A stretch of 64,000 bases of DNA from Chitinophaga barathri (GTDB lineage: Bacteria > Bacteroidota > Bacteroidia > Chitinophagales > Chitinophagaceae): NCBI RefSeq assembly GCF_003807585.1, contig NZ_RMBX01000012.1, forward strand, positions 1 through 64,000, given 5' to 3'. This document shows positions 1 to 8,276 of the stretch, piece by piece. How positions within the stretch are numbered: the stretch's first letter is position 1; each line of letters begins with the position of its first letter. The position numbers and the translations under genes were made by a program. Below the pieces are notes generated by a model. The model worked only from the letters and a program-made list of their open reading frames with translations, had not been told where the DNA came from and searched no databases.

Positions 1-380
1 CTTTCCACAAAAATGCACATCTTTTTCACAGTATCCGCACTCCCCCGGGCCCCCCTCCTTAAATGCTTATAGTAGTAATAGTAGTAGCAATCTTTTTCAA
101 AGAACTATTTTGAACTAAAGGAGGAGCTGCGGGGATTTGTGCAAGAGCCGCGACGAAGCAATCTCCAGATCTAGGTGTACCTCCATTCGATGCAGGAGAT
201 TGCTTCGTCGCCCCACCCCACTTTAGCGCTGCTGCTCCGCGCAATGCCGGGCTTTGCGCCAGCTTGGGCACTAATGTTGAGGATCAGCACCGAAGCAGGA
301 CTTTAGTCCGGATTCCAAACCTCTGCGCTGAAAGCCCGGCACCCCGCATGGGCTTGTTCTGCTCCGGGAAGATGCCAGCC
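1..380. other. Intergenic stretch without a recognisable gene
   Basis: No reading frame here has a credible start, composition or family resemblance. The only structured element I see is the long inverted repeat at 151-210, listed separately. The flanks of that hairpin (about 122-135 and 225-237) also show partial complementarity, so the structured region may be close to 115 bp long. The stretch runs directly into the 11-bp repeat element that starts near 382. Confidence 0.6.
151..210. repeat. Perfect 16-bp inverted repeat, REP- or MITE-like hairpin
   Basis: The arm CGACGAAGCAATCTCC at 151-166 is matched exactly by its reverse complement at 195-210, with a 28-nt loop between them. Both arms lie outside any gene and no T-tract follows, so a simple terminator is unlikely. 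From memory, sequences like GAGATTGCTTCGTCG recur as dispersed hairpins in many bacterial genomes and may be mobilised by REP-associated transposases. No transposase gene is present here. Confidence 0.65.
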
Positions 381-381
381 T

Positions 382-563
382 TGTGAACGCTTTTACCTCG
401 CTGTTAGAACGCTTTTACCCTGCCGTAACGATGCTGTTACATCGTCGTTACAGGGAGATATGATGCCGTTTACAGGCCGGTAAGAGGCCGATAGGACGCC
501 GTCAACAGGCGGTGATGAAGCAAGGGAGAAGCGGCGGACAGGCCGCCGGCGGCGGTACAAAGG
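382..563. repeat. Degenerate 11-bp phased tandem repeat element, copy A
   Basis: Two GAACGCTTTTAC boxes (385-396 and 407-418, exactly 22 bp apart) lead into a run of 11-bp units. The units begin at 422, 433, 444, 455 (this one 10 bp), 465, 476, 487, 498, 509, 520, 531 and 542. The unit is roughly GCCGNTNNNAG; the clearest examples are GCCGTTTACAG, GCCGGTAAGAG and GCCGATAGGAC. A related element with the same leader boxes lies at 52702-52948. Frames across it give only low-complexity peptides, so I treat it as non-coding. Confidence 0.7.
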
Positions 564-690
564 CGGACCGGCGGCCGACGTGCCACCTACAGCGATCTTA
601 TTTGAGGCTGCCAATGCTGCGGCAGTTAGGAAAAATGATAAGCACCGCTATGGGAAAACGAAAAACTACCGGTCTTTATCCCAAAAAAGA

Positions 691-730
691 CCGGCCAAAA
701 CGACCCAAAATGGCCAAAAGCGGCCAAAAC
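691..730. repeat. Short 10-bp tandem repeat
   Basis: Four consecutive 10-bp blocks share the core GGCCAAAA or ACCCAAAA: CCGGCCAAAA, CGACCCAAAA, TGGCCAAAAG and CGGCCAAAAC. It lies about 80 bp upstream of the hypothetical gene that starts at 813. It could be promoter-proximal or an extension of the repeat-rich zone; function unknown. Confidence 0.5.
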
Positions 731-812
731 GGACCCTTGGTTTGGCGATGTTTCCCGGGGCCGGTAAATTGCCTCTGATAAAATTATTTCTTAACTCAAA
801 AAACAATTTTTT

Positions 813-1604
813 ATGGCCAGACAAATGGGCGTGATCCCGATTGCAGGCACCATCGGAGGTATCACTTTTTACGAAATGAACGGGCAATATTACGCCCGCA
901 GCAAAAGCTCGCTGAGCGGAAAACGCGTCAAGACCGACCCGAACTTTGAGCGGACAAGAATGTATTCGCGCAGGATGGGCCTGGCTTCCGGGACGGCCGC
1001 CCACATTTACCGCAGGCTTCCAAGGCAGGAGCGGGATGTGACCTTTTACCGCAAAATGGTCAGCGCGGGGCTGAAGCTGCTGAAGACCGGATGCACGGAA
1101 GAGCGGCTGGAAGCGGAACTGAAGGCGATGTTCCAGCCGGAAATCCTGGCTATGCAGGCAATGAAAGAAAAGTTAACGACGCGGAAAGCTGCCGCGCAAA
1201 AACGGCCTGAATCAACGATAATGAAACCTGTTGGGGAGGCCGTGCCGGAAGTGGCAAGGAAGGATGCGAAAGCACCGGCCTTGACGGAAAACAAAATGCA
1301 GATGCCGGAAGTGCCCGCCGGTACAGAGGCATTAAACGCATTGGAAAGCACGATAAAGAAACAGGCTCCGGTAGCCGGCGTCATCAGCGTAGACGCCGGG
1401 GGCAAGCTGGAACCATGCAGACGGGAGATTTCAAAACCAGGGGAAGAGCGTGCATCCCTGATAGGGAATTTAAGGCGATCCGGTGGCAAATTATATTCAC
1501 GGAAAACCACCCGTGCGTTTGTACCCGGCACAAAAAATGCTCATGCCCGGACGGAAAAAGAGGCCGTCCCATTGCGGAGACACTTTCTTTCTTTTATGAC
1601 ATAA
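813..1604 (+). CDS. Conserved Bacteroidota hypothetical protein
   Basis: 263 residues. The first ~110 residues (start MARQMGVIPIAGTIGGITFY) resemble a hypothetical family I associate with Bacteroidota; I know of no assigned function. The remainder is a Lys/Ala/Glu-rich, low-complexity tail. There is no signal peptide or membrane segment, and the N-terminus is strongly basic, so nucleic-acid binding is possible but unproven. The ATG at 813 follows an A/T-rich leader. The gene sits alone between repeat elements and the gldJ terminator. Its last codons (about 1555-1581) nearly duplicate the left part of that terminator (1720-1747), so the C-terminal end may have been rewritten by a short duplication. 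Function not recognised. Confidence 0.7.
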   Translation: MARQMGVIPIAGTIGGITFYEMNGQYYARSKSSLSGKRVKTDPNFERTRMYSRRMGLASGTAAHIYRRLPRQERDVTFYRKMVSAGLKLLKTGCTEERLEAELKAMFQPEILAMQAMKEKLTTRKAAAQKRPESTIMKPVGEAVPEVARKDAKAPALTENKMQMPEVPAGTEALNALESTIKKQAPVAGVISVDAGGKLEPCRREISKPGEERASLIGNLRRSGGKLYSRKTTRAFVPGTKNAHARTEKEAVPLRRHFLSFMT

Positions 1605-1721
1605 AATGAATGTTTTGCGACAAAAAAGGCCAATCAGGCCGAATAAATGGGTAATTGTCGCGATAAATGGAAAGAAGTTTGGGGGAAAAAGTAGATACCC
1701 TGCAAGGACATACGAACAAAA

Positions 1722-1756
1722 AAAGAGGCCGTCCCATTTGCGGAGACGGCCTCTTT
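1722..1756 (-). terminator. Terminator downstream of gldJ
   Basis: A perfect 12-bp stem (AAAGAGGCCGTC at 1722-1733 with GACGGCCTCTTT at 1745-1756) encloses an 11-nt loop. An A-run on the plus strand gives a T-run after the stem on the minus strand. It lies 24 bp past the gldJ stop codon. Confidence 0.85.
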
Positions 1757-1779
1757 GTATGTGAAACAGTTGGCTGTTG

Positions 1780-3324
1780 TTATCTCTTCTGACGTTGTTT
1801 GCGGAAGATCTGACCGGTCTTGAACTTGTTGCCCTCGGGGCTGCCCACGCGGTCCATGGCGCAACGGAAACCTACGGTGTTCGTTGCCATGTCTTCCTGC
1901 ATGTAGCGGCGGTTGCCGGGGGAGAGCCAGTAAGCGCGGTCGTTCCAGCTGCCGCCTTTTACAACGCGTGACTTGTCGTTGATCAGGGTGGTAATGCCGT
2001 AACCGTATTCTACCAGTGAAAGGCTGTCACCGTCAAGGTAGTTGATCACGTCGCCTTTCTGGTAGTTCAGGCGGCTGGCGGATTCTTCGTCGGTTACATC
2101 ACGCATTTTGAGCGCGCCCAGGCTGTCTTTTTCGAACTCTTTTTCAGCGTTCTGGTATACTGTCTGGAATTTGTTACCACGGAAGTAGTTGAAGTCGTCA
2201 CCGTCGATGGTGGTGAGGGGACGGTAAACGTCGTTCACCCACTCGCTTACGTTGCCGGACATATTATAGATACCGAAAGTGTTCGGGAAATAAGACTGAA
2301 CGGGAGCAGGGATGGAAGCGCGGTCATTCAGACCACCGGCCATACCCATGTTGTCACCGGAGCCGCGTTTGAAGTTCGCGAGGAACTGGCCCTGCCAGTT
2401 GCCGCGGCGGATGTCGCGCAGGCCGCTGTTGTTCGTACCCCAGGAGTAGATCTGTTTGTTCATGATCAGCTCTTCACCGCGTTTGCCTTCTTTTTTGGAA
2501 GGGTTCGGGTTCTGGCCAATATAACCGAGGGCTGCATATTCCCACTCAGCTTCCGTGGGGAGGCGGTAGTTAGGGAGCATGATACCGTCTTCGAACTGTG
2601 CGCCGCGGGGTGAGCCGTCAGGATTGCTGAACTGCTTTTTCGAGGTTTTGCTCATCTTGCCGGGAGTGCCTTCGTAAAGGCCGGCGAGGTAAGATTTGCT
2701 GTCGAAGGTATTATCGTCCGCCTGGTTCATGATGTCCGCTTTGGACAGCAGGCCGGCATCCATGAGGAGCTTTTCGTTCACACGGTTGGAGCGCCATTTG
2801 GCGTAATCGGTCGCCTGTTTCCAGGTAACGCCTACCACCGGGTAATCATTATAAGCCGGGTGACGGAAATAATATTCCACCAAAGGCTCGTTGTAAGCCA
2901 GCTCGCTACGCCAAACCAGGGAATCCGGCAGGGCGCCGCGGTATGTGTCCGGGAAAGATTCGCCGTACATGCGGGTGAGCCAGTACAGGTACTCGCGGTA
3001 GTTCACGTTGGATACCTCATTCTCGTCTATATAGAAGGAAGATACCGTGATACGGCGGGGTATATTGTTCCAGTCCATCATCACATCCTGCTCGGTAGCA
3101 CCCATGGCGAATGTACCGCCCTGAACGAAAACGAGACCCGGACCGGTGAATTGGTCTTTGCTTTTGGCTACGCTAAAACCACCCATTTTAGGGTCGTTGT
3201 AGGCCCAGCCTGTAGCTGAAGAAGACTCTTTCTTCTTTCCAAAAAGGCCACCATTCTTACAGGCCGACATTGACAACAACACACCGGTGCCTAGCATCAA
3301 GGATAAGGAGGTTAATCTGCGCAT
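1780..3324 (-). CDS. gldJ: Gliding motility / T9SS lipoprotein GldJ
   Basis: 514 residues with a lipoprotein signal peptide (lipobox LSMSAC, lipidated Cys about residue 22). A formylglycine-generating-enzyme-like (SUMF1/FGE) fold runs from about residue 64 to near the C-terminus. Landmarks are FVQGGTFAMG, YRLPTEAEWEYAALG, GNVSEW and VVKGGSW. GldJ and its paralogue GldK both have this fold and form part of the periplasmic/outer-membrane ring of the type IX secretion and gliding machinery; the fold is structural here, not enzymatic. I chose GldJ over GldK because the gene is divergent from porU-porV, the usual gldJ neighbourhood, and no gldLMN genes follow. Transcription likely starts from the TTG/TACATTTG promoter about 50 bp upstream, and a strong hairpin ends it. 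Confidence 0.88.
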   Translation of the reverse strand: MRRLTSLSLMLGTGVLLSMSACKNGGLFGKKKESSSATGWAYNDPKMGGFSVAKSKDQFTGPGLVFVQGGTFAMGATEQDVMMDWNNIPRRITVSSFYIDENEVSNVNYREYLYWLTRMYGESFPDTYRGALPDSLVWRSELAYNEPLVEYYFRHPAYNDYPVVGVTWKQATDYAKWRSNRVNEKLLMDAGLLSKADIMNQADDNTFDSKSYLAGLYEGTPGKMSKTSKKQFSNPDGSPRGAQFEDGIMLPNYRLPTEAEWEYAALGYIGQNPNPSKKEGKRGEELIMNKQIYSWGTNNSGLRDIRRGNWQGQFLANFKRGSGDNMGMAGGLNDRASIPAPVQSYFPNTFGIYNMSGNVSEWVNDVYRPLTTIDGDDFNYFRGNKFQTVYQNAEKEFEKDSLGALKMRDVTDEESASRLNYQKGDVINYLDGDSLSLVEYGYGITTLINDKSRVVKGGSWNDRAYWLSPGNRRYMQEDMATNTVGFRCAMDRVGSPEGNKFKTGQIFRKQRQKR

Positions 3325-3374
3325 GCGATAACAGCTTTTGATCGATACAATTTAGGTATTCAATTAAGTAAACG

Positions 3375-3403
3375 CAAATGTAATTCTTTTTATTTTATAA
3401 CAA
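3375..3403 (-). promoter_or_regulatory. Bacteroidota-type promoter of gldJ
   Basis: On the minus strand a -33 TTG (plus-strand 3401-3403) is followed after 18 bp by TACATTTG (3375-3382), an exact TAnnTTTG -7 box. The start codon lies about 50 bp further on. Confidence 0.75.
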
Positions 3404-3459
3404 AATTAATTAATCTGTAATAGCATAGCCCTAAAAGTTTACCGGAAAACGTCCCCCGG

Positions 3460-3490
3460 TTGCGAAATACCTTGTAATACATTAGGTTTG
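3460..3490 (+). promoter_or_regulatory. Bacteroidota-type promoter of porU
   Basis: TTG at 3460-3462, a 20-bp spacer, then TAGGTTTG at 3483-3490 match the TTG-N19-21-TAnnTTTG consensus. The porU ATG is 27 bp downstream. This and the gldJ promoter are back to back in one 193-bp intergenic region. Confidence 0.8.
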
Positions 3491-3517
3491 TGTTGAATAC
3501 AAACCCTGCCATTCTTT

Positions 3518-6500
3518 ATGAACCGCTCCCGCTTTGCCCTTTGCGCCATCTTTTGCCTGCTTTGCGGGGCCGGCCGGGTTGCGGGCCAGCGAACTTATGC
3601 CCCCCGGTCCGTACTGGCGGACGGCAGCTGGCACAAGATCGCCGTAAAAGAGGCGGGTATATATAAGATAGATGCCGCCCAACTCCAGTCCATGGGCATT
3701 TCCACCGCCAATCTCGCCTCAGGCTCCATCCGCCTCTTCGGAAACGGCGGCGGTATGATCCCGGAAGATAATGCCGTACCCCGGCCGGACGATCTCCGGC
3801 AGAATGCCATTTTTGTGGAAGACGGGGGAGACGGCTTATTTAACGGTGGCGACTTCCTTTTATTTTACGCTCCCGGGCCGCACCGCTGGGCCCGCGACGG
3901 TAGCGGGTACTACCATACCAGCCATCTGTATTCAGACTCAGCCTGTTACTTTGTGAATATTGCGCCCGGCGGGCTCCGGATAAACACGGATACTGCCATG
4001 CCCGCAGCCACGCGCACCGTGACGGCCTACGACTTTCATACCGTATACGAAAAAGACGAAATAAATATCCTGTCCAGCGGCAAACAATGGTTCGGCCAGC
4101 TGTTCAGCACCGTACCGGGCGGTGTTGCGGAAAGAAGTTATGCACTTACCGCCCCCGCCGGGCTTACCGCGGCCATCCTGCGTATCCGGCTGGCGGCCCG
4201 CAGCAGCTCCGGCGCCCGTTTCGACCTGAGCCTGGGCAACAACGCCATAAAATCCTTCCTCCCGCCCCCCGTGAGCGGGAATATTTTTGAAACCTATGCC
4301 AGCACGGTCACCGAAAGGCTGACCGTGGCCGGCGCGGGTAACTTTACGCTCCGGTTCACCGGCAACTCCGGCGCACAGGGCTGGCTGGACTTTATCGCGA
4401 TAGAAGGCAGAAGCCCTTTGGCTTTACCGGCACAGGGCGTTTTAATGTTCCGCGACAATCCAAGCACGGGCGCGGGGCAAACGGCCGGTTTTGAGCTGGC
4501 CAACGGTACCGCGCAAACGATGGTCTGGGACGTGAGCATACCGCATCAGCCCGTACGACTCGCTGCTTCGCTCACCGGCAGCACGCTTCGTTTTTCGAGG
4601 GATGCCGCTGTTTTGAGGGAATACGCCGCCTTTAATCCCGCCGTGCTGCCCGCGCCCCTGTATGTGGGCCCCGTGGCAAACCAGGATTTGCACGGGCTTT
4701 CCGCACAGGACATGCTGATCGTCTGCCCCGCCGCATTTCAACCGGCGGCAAACCGGCTGGCGGCATGGCATGGGGAAAAGCATGGGCTGAAAGTGGCGGT
4801 GGTGCCTACCGAACAGGTATGGAACGAATTCGGCTCCGGCATCGGCGATCCCGCGGCCCTGCGCGATCTCCTGAAAATGCTGCACGACCGCGGCGGCCTG
4901 CGGTACGTTCTCCTGTTGGGCCGCGCCTCCTGCGATTATAAAGACCGGGTAAGGAACAATACGAACTTTGTGCCCACCTGGCAAAGCGATAATTCCCTTC
5001 ATGGCATCAACAGTTACATGTCCGACGACTTTTATGGTTTCCTGGGAGACAGGGACGACATCAATGGCAGCGGCGCCCTGCTGGACGCGGCCGTTGGCCG
5101 CCTGCCCGTGAGGATCCCGCAGGAGGCGGATGCAGCTGTGAATAAGATCATACAATACAATACCCCGGCTGATTTTGGCCCATGGCGGCAGGAAATGACC
5201 TTTGTGGCGGACGATGAGGACGGCAACCTGCACCTGGAAGATGCGGAGATAGTCAGCAACATCGTAGCCGGGGAAGAAAGCGCTTTTAATATCGGCAAAC
5301 TGTACCTGGACGCATTCCCGCAGGTATCCGCCACGGCCGGAAGCCGTTATCCCGCGGTGAACGAAGCGATCCGGCAGCGTATGTACAGCGGGAACCTGGT
5401 ATGGAATTATACCGGCCATGGCACCTTCAACCGGCTGGCCGAAGAGGCCGTGCTGGAAGAAAGCGCCATCGACGGCTGGCAGAATGCGGGCCGGCTGCCC
5501 CTGATGGTGACGGCTACCTGCGACTTTGCGCCATTTGACAATCCGGATTTTAATTCACTCGGAGAAAAGCTGCTGCTGCGGGAAAATGGAGGTGCGATTG
5601 CGCTGATGACCACCACCCGCGCAGTGTTCGCTTATTCGAACCTCGTGATGAACGCCAATTATTTCCGGCGCGCGTTCAGCCCCGGCGCGGGCGGCCGGAT
5701 GCCCACATTGGGCGAAGGCGCCATGCTGGCTAAAAACGATACCTATTCCCAGAACGGGGATGTGATCAATAACCGGAAGTTCCAGCTGCTGGGCGATCCG
5801 GCCATGCCGCTGGCTTTCCCGGAATGGACGGTGAACACCGATTCGCTGAACGGGCGGGAGATACAGCTCAGTGATTCGCTGAAGGCACTGGGAAAATATA
5901 CCCTCTCCGGCAGCGTGCGGGACGGGGCGGGCAACCTGCAATCCGGCTACAGCGGCATACTGGACGTGACGGTGTACGATAAACCCGCGGGCCGCAATAC
6001 CCGGGGAAACGACCCGGGCAGCAGCCCCGTAAGTTTTGCGGTACAGGACCGTATCCTTTTCCGGGGGCGCGATACCGTGCAGAACGGGCGCTTCAGGTTC
6101 ACGTTCGTGGTGCCGAAAGACATGAGCCAGGCGGACGGCAACGCGCGCATCAGTTATTATACCAGCAATGCCCGGGAAGACGGCGGCGGGTTTTATAACC
6201 GGCTGGCAGCCAATGGCACCGCGCCCGATGCGCCGGAAGACAACGAAGGCCCCGCGATCAGGGCCTGGATGAACGACCGGGGTTTTACCAGCGGGGACAT
6301 TACAAACGAAAACCCGCTGCTGCTCATCAACCTCCGCGACGCCAACGGCATCAACGCCACGGGCAACGGCATCGGCCACGACATTACCGCCATCCTGGAT
6401 GACAGTACGCAGTTCTTCATACTCAACGAGTTCCACGAAGCCCTGCCCGGCGACTACCGGGAAGGGAATATACGTTTCCCCATGGCCGGGCTGGCCCCGG

Positions 6501-6895
6501 GGGAGCATACGCTCACCATCCGAGCATGGGACAGCTACAATAACTCCACGACCATTAACATCCGTTTTACGGTCATCCCCAAATCCTCGCTGGCAGTGGA
6601 AAAGGTCGGTAATTACCCCAACCCTTTCCGGGGGCAGACGAGGTTTATCTTTTATCATAACCAGCAAGGCGTTGATGTTGATGTGGTTATACGTATCTTT
6701 ACTGCCGCCGGACAAAATGTGAGCACGATCCGGCGCACAATAAACACGGGAAATGGCCGTTATGATGGCGTCTCGTGGAATGGCACGGCCGACACAGGAG
6801 CGAGAGTAACCCCTGGCATCTACTTTTATCAAATCGTTGTAAAGGGAAGGGACAATACTCAAAAAGTATTCGGAGGGCAACTTATATTATTATAA
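3518..6895 (+). CDS. porU: Type IX secretion sortase PorU (C25 peptidase)
   Basis: 1125 residues with an N-terminal signal peptide (ends near VAGQ). The central gingipain-like C25 domain carries the catalytic pair His634 (in YTGHGTFN) and Cys668 (in VTATCDFAPFD). PorU is the outer-membrane-associated sortase that removes the C-terminal sorting domain of T9SS cargo and attaches the cargo to anionic lipopolysaccharide. The last ~100 residues contain YPNPFRGQTRF and end in a strand-rich segment (GIYFYQIVVKG), itself a type A sorting-domain-like module. It is transcribed away from gldJ and followed by porV, the classic PorU partner. The length fits the family (about 1100-1300). The ATG at 3518 is supported by the signal peptide and the promoter spacing. 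Confidence 0.92.
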   Translation: MNRSRFALCAIFCLLCGAGRVAGQRTYAPRSVLADGSWHKIAVKEAGIYKIDAAQLQSMGISTANLASGSIRLFGNGGGMIPEDNAVPRPDDLRQNAIFVEDGGDGLFNGGDFLLFYAPGPHRWARDGSGYYHTSHLYSDSACYFVNIAPGGLRINTDTAMPAATRTVTAYDFHTVYEKDEINILSSGKQWFGQLFSTVPGGVAERSYALTAPAGLTAAILRIRLAARSSSGARFDLSLGNNAIKSFLPPPVSGNIFETYASTVTERLTVAGAGNFTLRFTGNSGAQGWLDFIAIEGRSPLALPAQGVLMFRDNPSTGAGQTAGFELANGTAQTMVWDVSIPHQPVRLAASLTGSTLRFSRDAAVLREYAAFNPAVLPAPLYVGPVANQDLHGLSAQDMLIVCPAAFQPAANRLAAWHGEKHGLKVAVVPTEQVWNEFGSGIGDPAALRDLLKMLHDRGGLRYVLLLGRASCDYKDRVRNNTNFVPTWQSDNSLHGINSYMSDDFYGFLGDRDDINGSGALLDAAVGRLPVRIPQEADAAVNKIIQYNTPADFGPWRQEMTFVADDEDGNLHLEDAEIVSNIVAGEESAFNIGKLYLDAFPQVSATAGSRYPAVNEAIRQRMYSGNLVWNYTGHGTFNRLAEEAVLEESAIDGWQNAGRLPLMVTATCDFAPFDNPDFNSLGEKLLLRENGGAIALMTTTRAVFAYSNLVMNANYFRRAFSPGAGGRMPTLGEGAMLAKNDTYSQNGDVINNRKFQLLGDPAMPLAFPEWTVNTDSLNGREIQLSDSLKALGKYTLSGSVRDGAGNLQSGYSGILDVTVYDKPAGRNTRGNDPGSSPVSFAVQDRILFRGRDTVQNGRFRFTFVVPKDMSQADGNARISYYTSNAREDGGGFYNRLAANGTAPDAPEDNEGPAIRAWMNDRGFTSGDITNENPLLLINLRDANGINATGNGIGHDITAILDDSTQFFILNEFHEALPGDYREGNIRFPMAGLAPGEHTLTIRAWDSYNNSTTINIRFTVIPKSSLAVEKVGNYPNPFRGQTRFIFYHNQQGVDVDVVIRIFTAAGQNVSTIRRTINTGNGRYDGVSWNGTADTGARVTPGIYFYQIVVKGRDNTQKVFGGQLILL

Positions 6896-6915
6896 TGTAT
6901 AGATTAAAAATTGAC

Positions 6916-6923
6916 TATATTTG
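6916..6923 (+). promoter_or_regulatory. -7 box upstream of porV
   Basis: TATATTTG matches TAnnTTTG exactly and lies about 20 bp past the porU stop. It would give porV an AT-rich leader of roughly 90 nt in addition to readthrough from porU. No convincing TTG -33 box was seen at the right spacing. Confidence 0.5.
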
Positions 6924-7020
6924 AATAATAAATATTATACGTTCGGCTCCTTTACTTGGATTTAATAAATTACACATTATTTTTACGTTTAAGCTAACTA
7001 CTAACTAAATATAGTATTGC

Positions 7021-8187
7021 ATGTTTTCCAGGATAACGACAGTTGTTATTTGCATTTTCTCCCTGTTCCTATGTCAGCGTTCTTACGCTCAGCTGGATCC
7101 CGGTGTACCGGTGGACGGCAGGTCAAATGTAATCAGCACGGCTGTTCCTTTTTTAAGAATATCCCCGGACGCGCGCAGCGGTGCGCTTGGCGATGCGGGC
7201 ATTGCCATTTCGCCTGATGCCAACTCCGTGTACTGGAACTTCTCCAAGCTGCCTTTTGCCAAACAGAAATCAGCGGTAGCCGTTACGTATACTCCCTGGC
7301 TGAAAGAGCTGGTGAACGATGTGTTCCTCGCACAGGTTGCCGGTTACACCCAGATAGACGAGCTCCAGACCATCGGCGGTTCCCTCCGTTATTTTTCCCT
7401 GGGCGACATTGAGTTCAGGAACAGCAACGGCCAGTTCGACGGTAACTTCCGCCCCCGCGAATGGGCGCTGGACGCTGGGTACGCCCGCAAGCTCAGTGAC
7501 AACTGGTCCATGTCCGTAGCACTTCGCTACATTCATTCCAGCCTTGCTTCCGGAACGATAGACAACCAGCCCATCAGGCCCGGCCGCTCCGTAGCCGCGG
7601 ACCTTACCGGTTTTTATACGAAAGACTTCGAGAAGGACGATGGGGTGAATAACAATTTCAGCTTTGGTTTTGCCATTACCAATATCGGTCAGAAGATCTC
7701 CTACACCCAGTCCGCGCAGAAAGACTTTCTGCCTACGAACCTGGGCGTTGGCGCCGCTTACACCATTGGGATGGATGAATATAATAAAGTGACCTTTACC
7801 CTGGACGTGAACAAACTCCTGGTGCCCACACCCCAGTACCAGGGCGATACCATGCTGGTATATCCTGACAAAAGCGTGCTGGAAGGGTTGTTTTCCTCCT
7901 TTGGCGATGCCCCCGGCGGCCTGAAGGAAGAAATGCACGAACTGATGTATTCAGTGGGCGCTGAATACTGGTACAACGACATGTTTGCCGTGCGCGCCGG
8001 TTATTACAACGAGCACGCCACCAAAGGCAACCGCAAATACTTTACAGCCGGCATTGGCGTTAAATACAACATCTTCGGGCTCAACTTCTCCTACCTGGTG
8101 CCGTCCGGTACGGGGATCCAGCGCAACCCATTGTCTAACACGCTGCGCTTCACGCTCAGCTTCGACATCGGTGCCAAAGAGGAATAA
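7021..8187 (+). CDS. porV: Type IX secretion outer-membrane protein PorV (LptO)
   Basis: 388 residues with a signal peptide ending near RSYAQ, followed by the PorV hallmark region (VPFLRISPDARSGALGDAG) and a FadL-like transmembrane beta-barrel of alternating strands ending in FTLSFDIGAKEE. PorV shuttles cargo from the SprA/Sov translocon to PorU and is part of the cell-surface attachment complex. It lies 125 bp downstream of porU in the same orientation. No catalytic residues are expected. The length (about 380-400) is typical of the family. Confidence 0.92.
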   Translation: MFSRITTVVICIFSLFLCQRSYAQLDPGVPVDGRSNVISTAVPFLRISPDARSGALGDAGIAISPDANSVYWNFSKLPFAKQKSAVAVTYTPWLKELVNDVFLAQVAGYTQIDELQTIGGSLRYFSLGDIEFRNSNGQFDGNFRPREWALDAGYARKLSDNWSMSVALRYIHSSLASGTIDNQPIRPGRSVAADLTGFYTKDFEKDDGVNNNFSFGFAITNIGQKISYTQSAQKDFLPTNLGVGAAYTIGMDEYNKVTFTLDVNKLLVPTPQYQGDTMLVYPDKSVLEGLFSSFGDAPGGLKEEMHELMYSVGAEYWYNDMFAVRAGYYNEHATKGNRKYFTAGIGVKYNIFGLNFSYLVPSGTGIQRNPLSNTLRFTLSFDIGAKEE

Positions 8188-8190
8188 ACG

Positions 8191-8198
8191 TATATTTG
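8191..8198 (+). promoter_or_regulatory. Candidate -7 box upstream of ispF
   Basis: TATATTTG directly after the porV stop codon matches the Bacteroidota -7 consensus and would give ispF a leader of about 75 nt. A hairpin (8221-8246) lies inside that leader, so the transcript may be attenuated or the match may be fortuitous. Confidence 0.4.
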
Positions 8199-8220
8199 CC
8201 ATAATAACTGATAGTTGAAT

Positions 8221-8246
8221 AAATCCTCCGAAGCTAAGGGGGATTT
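8221..8246 (+). terminator. Hairpin after porV
   Basis: AAATCCTCC (8221-8229) pairs with GGGGGATTT (8238-8246) around an 8-nt loop, with one G-U pair. A mixed T/A stretch follows rather than a pure T-tract. It probably terminates porV transcripts weakly; alternatively it is a leader hairpin of ispF. Confidence 0.5.
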
Positions 8247-8276
8247 ATTATTTTACGGGTCTGCTAAACAAACAAT

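Noticed and set aside
393-614. Minus-strand 73-codon frame across the 11-bp element
   Set aside because: Low-complexity Arg/Ser/Pro-rich product from a periodic non-coding repeat; no start signal.
5555-6880. A 441-codon minus-strand open frame opposite porU
   Set aside because: No domain or signal, and it lies wholly inside porU.
8191-8246. Riboswitch in the ispF leader
   Set aside because: Only a single short hairpin is visible; it is better explained as the porV terminator.
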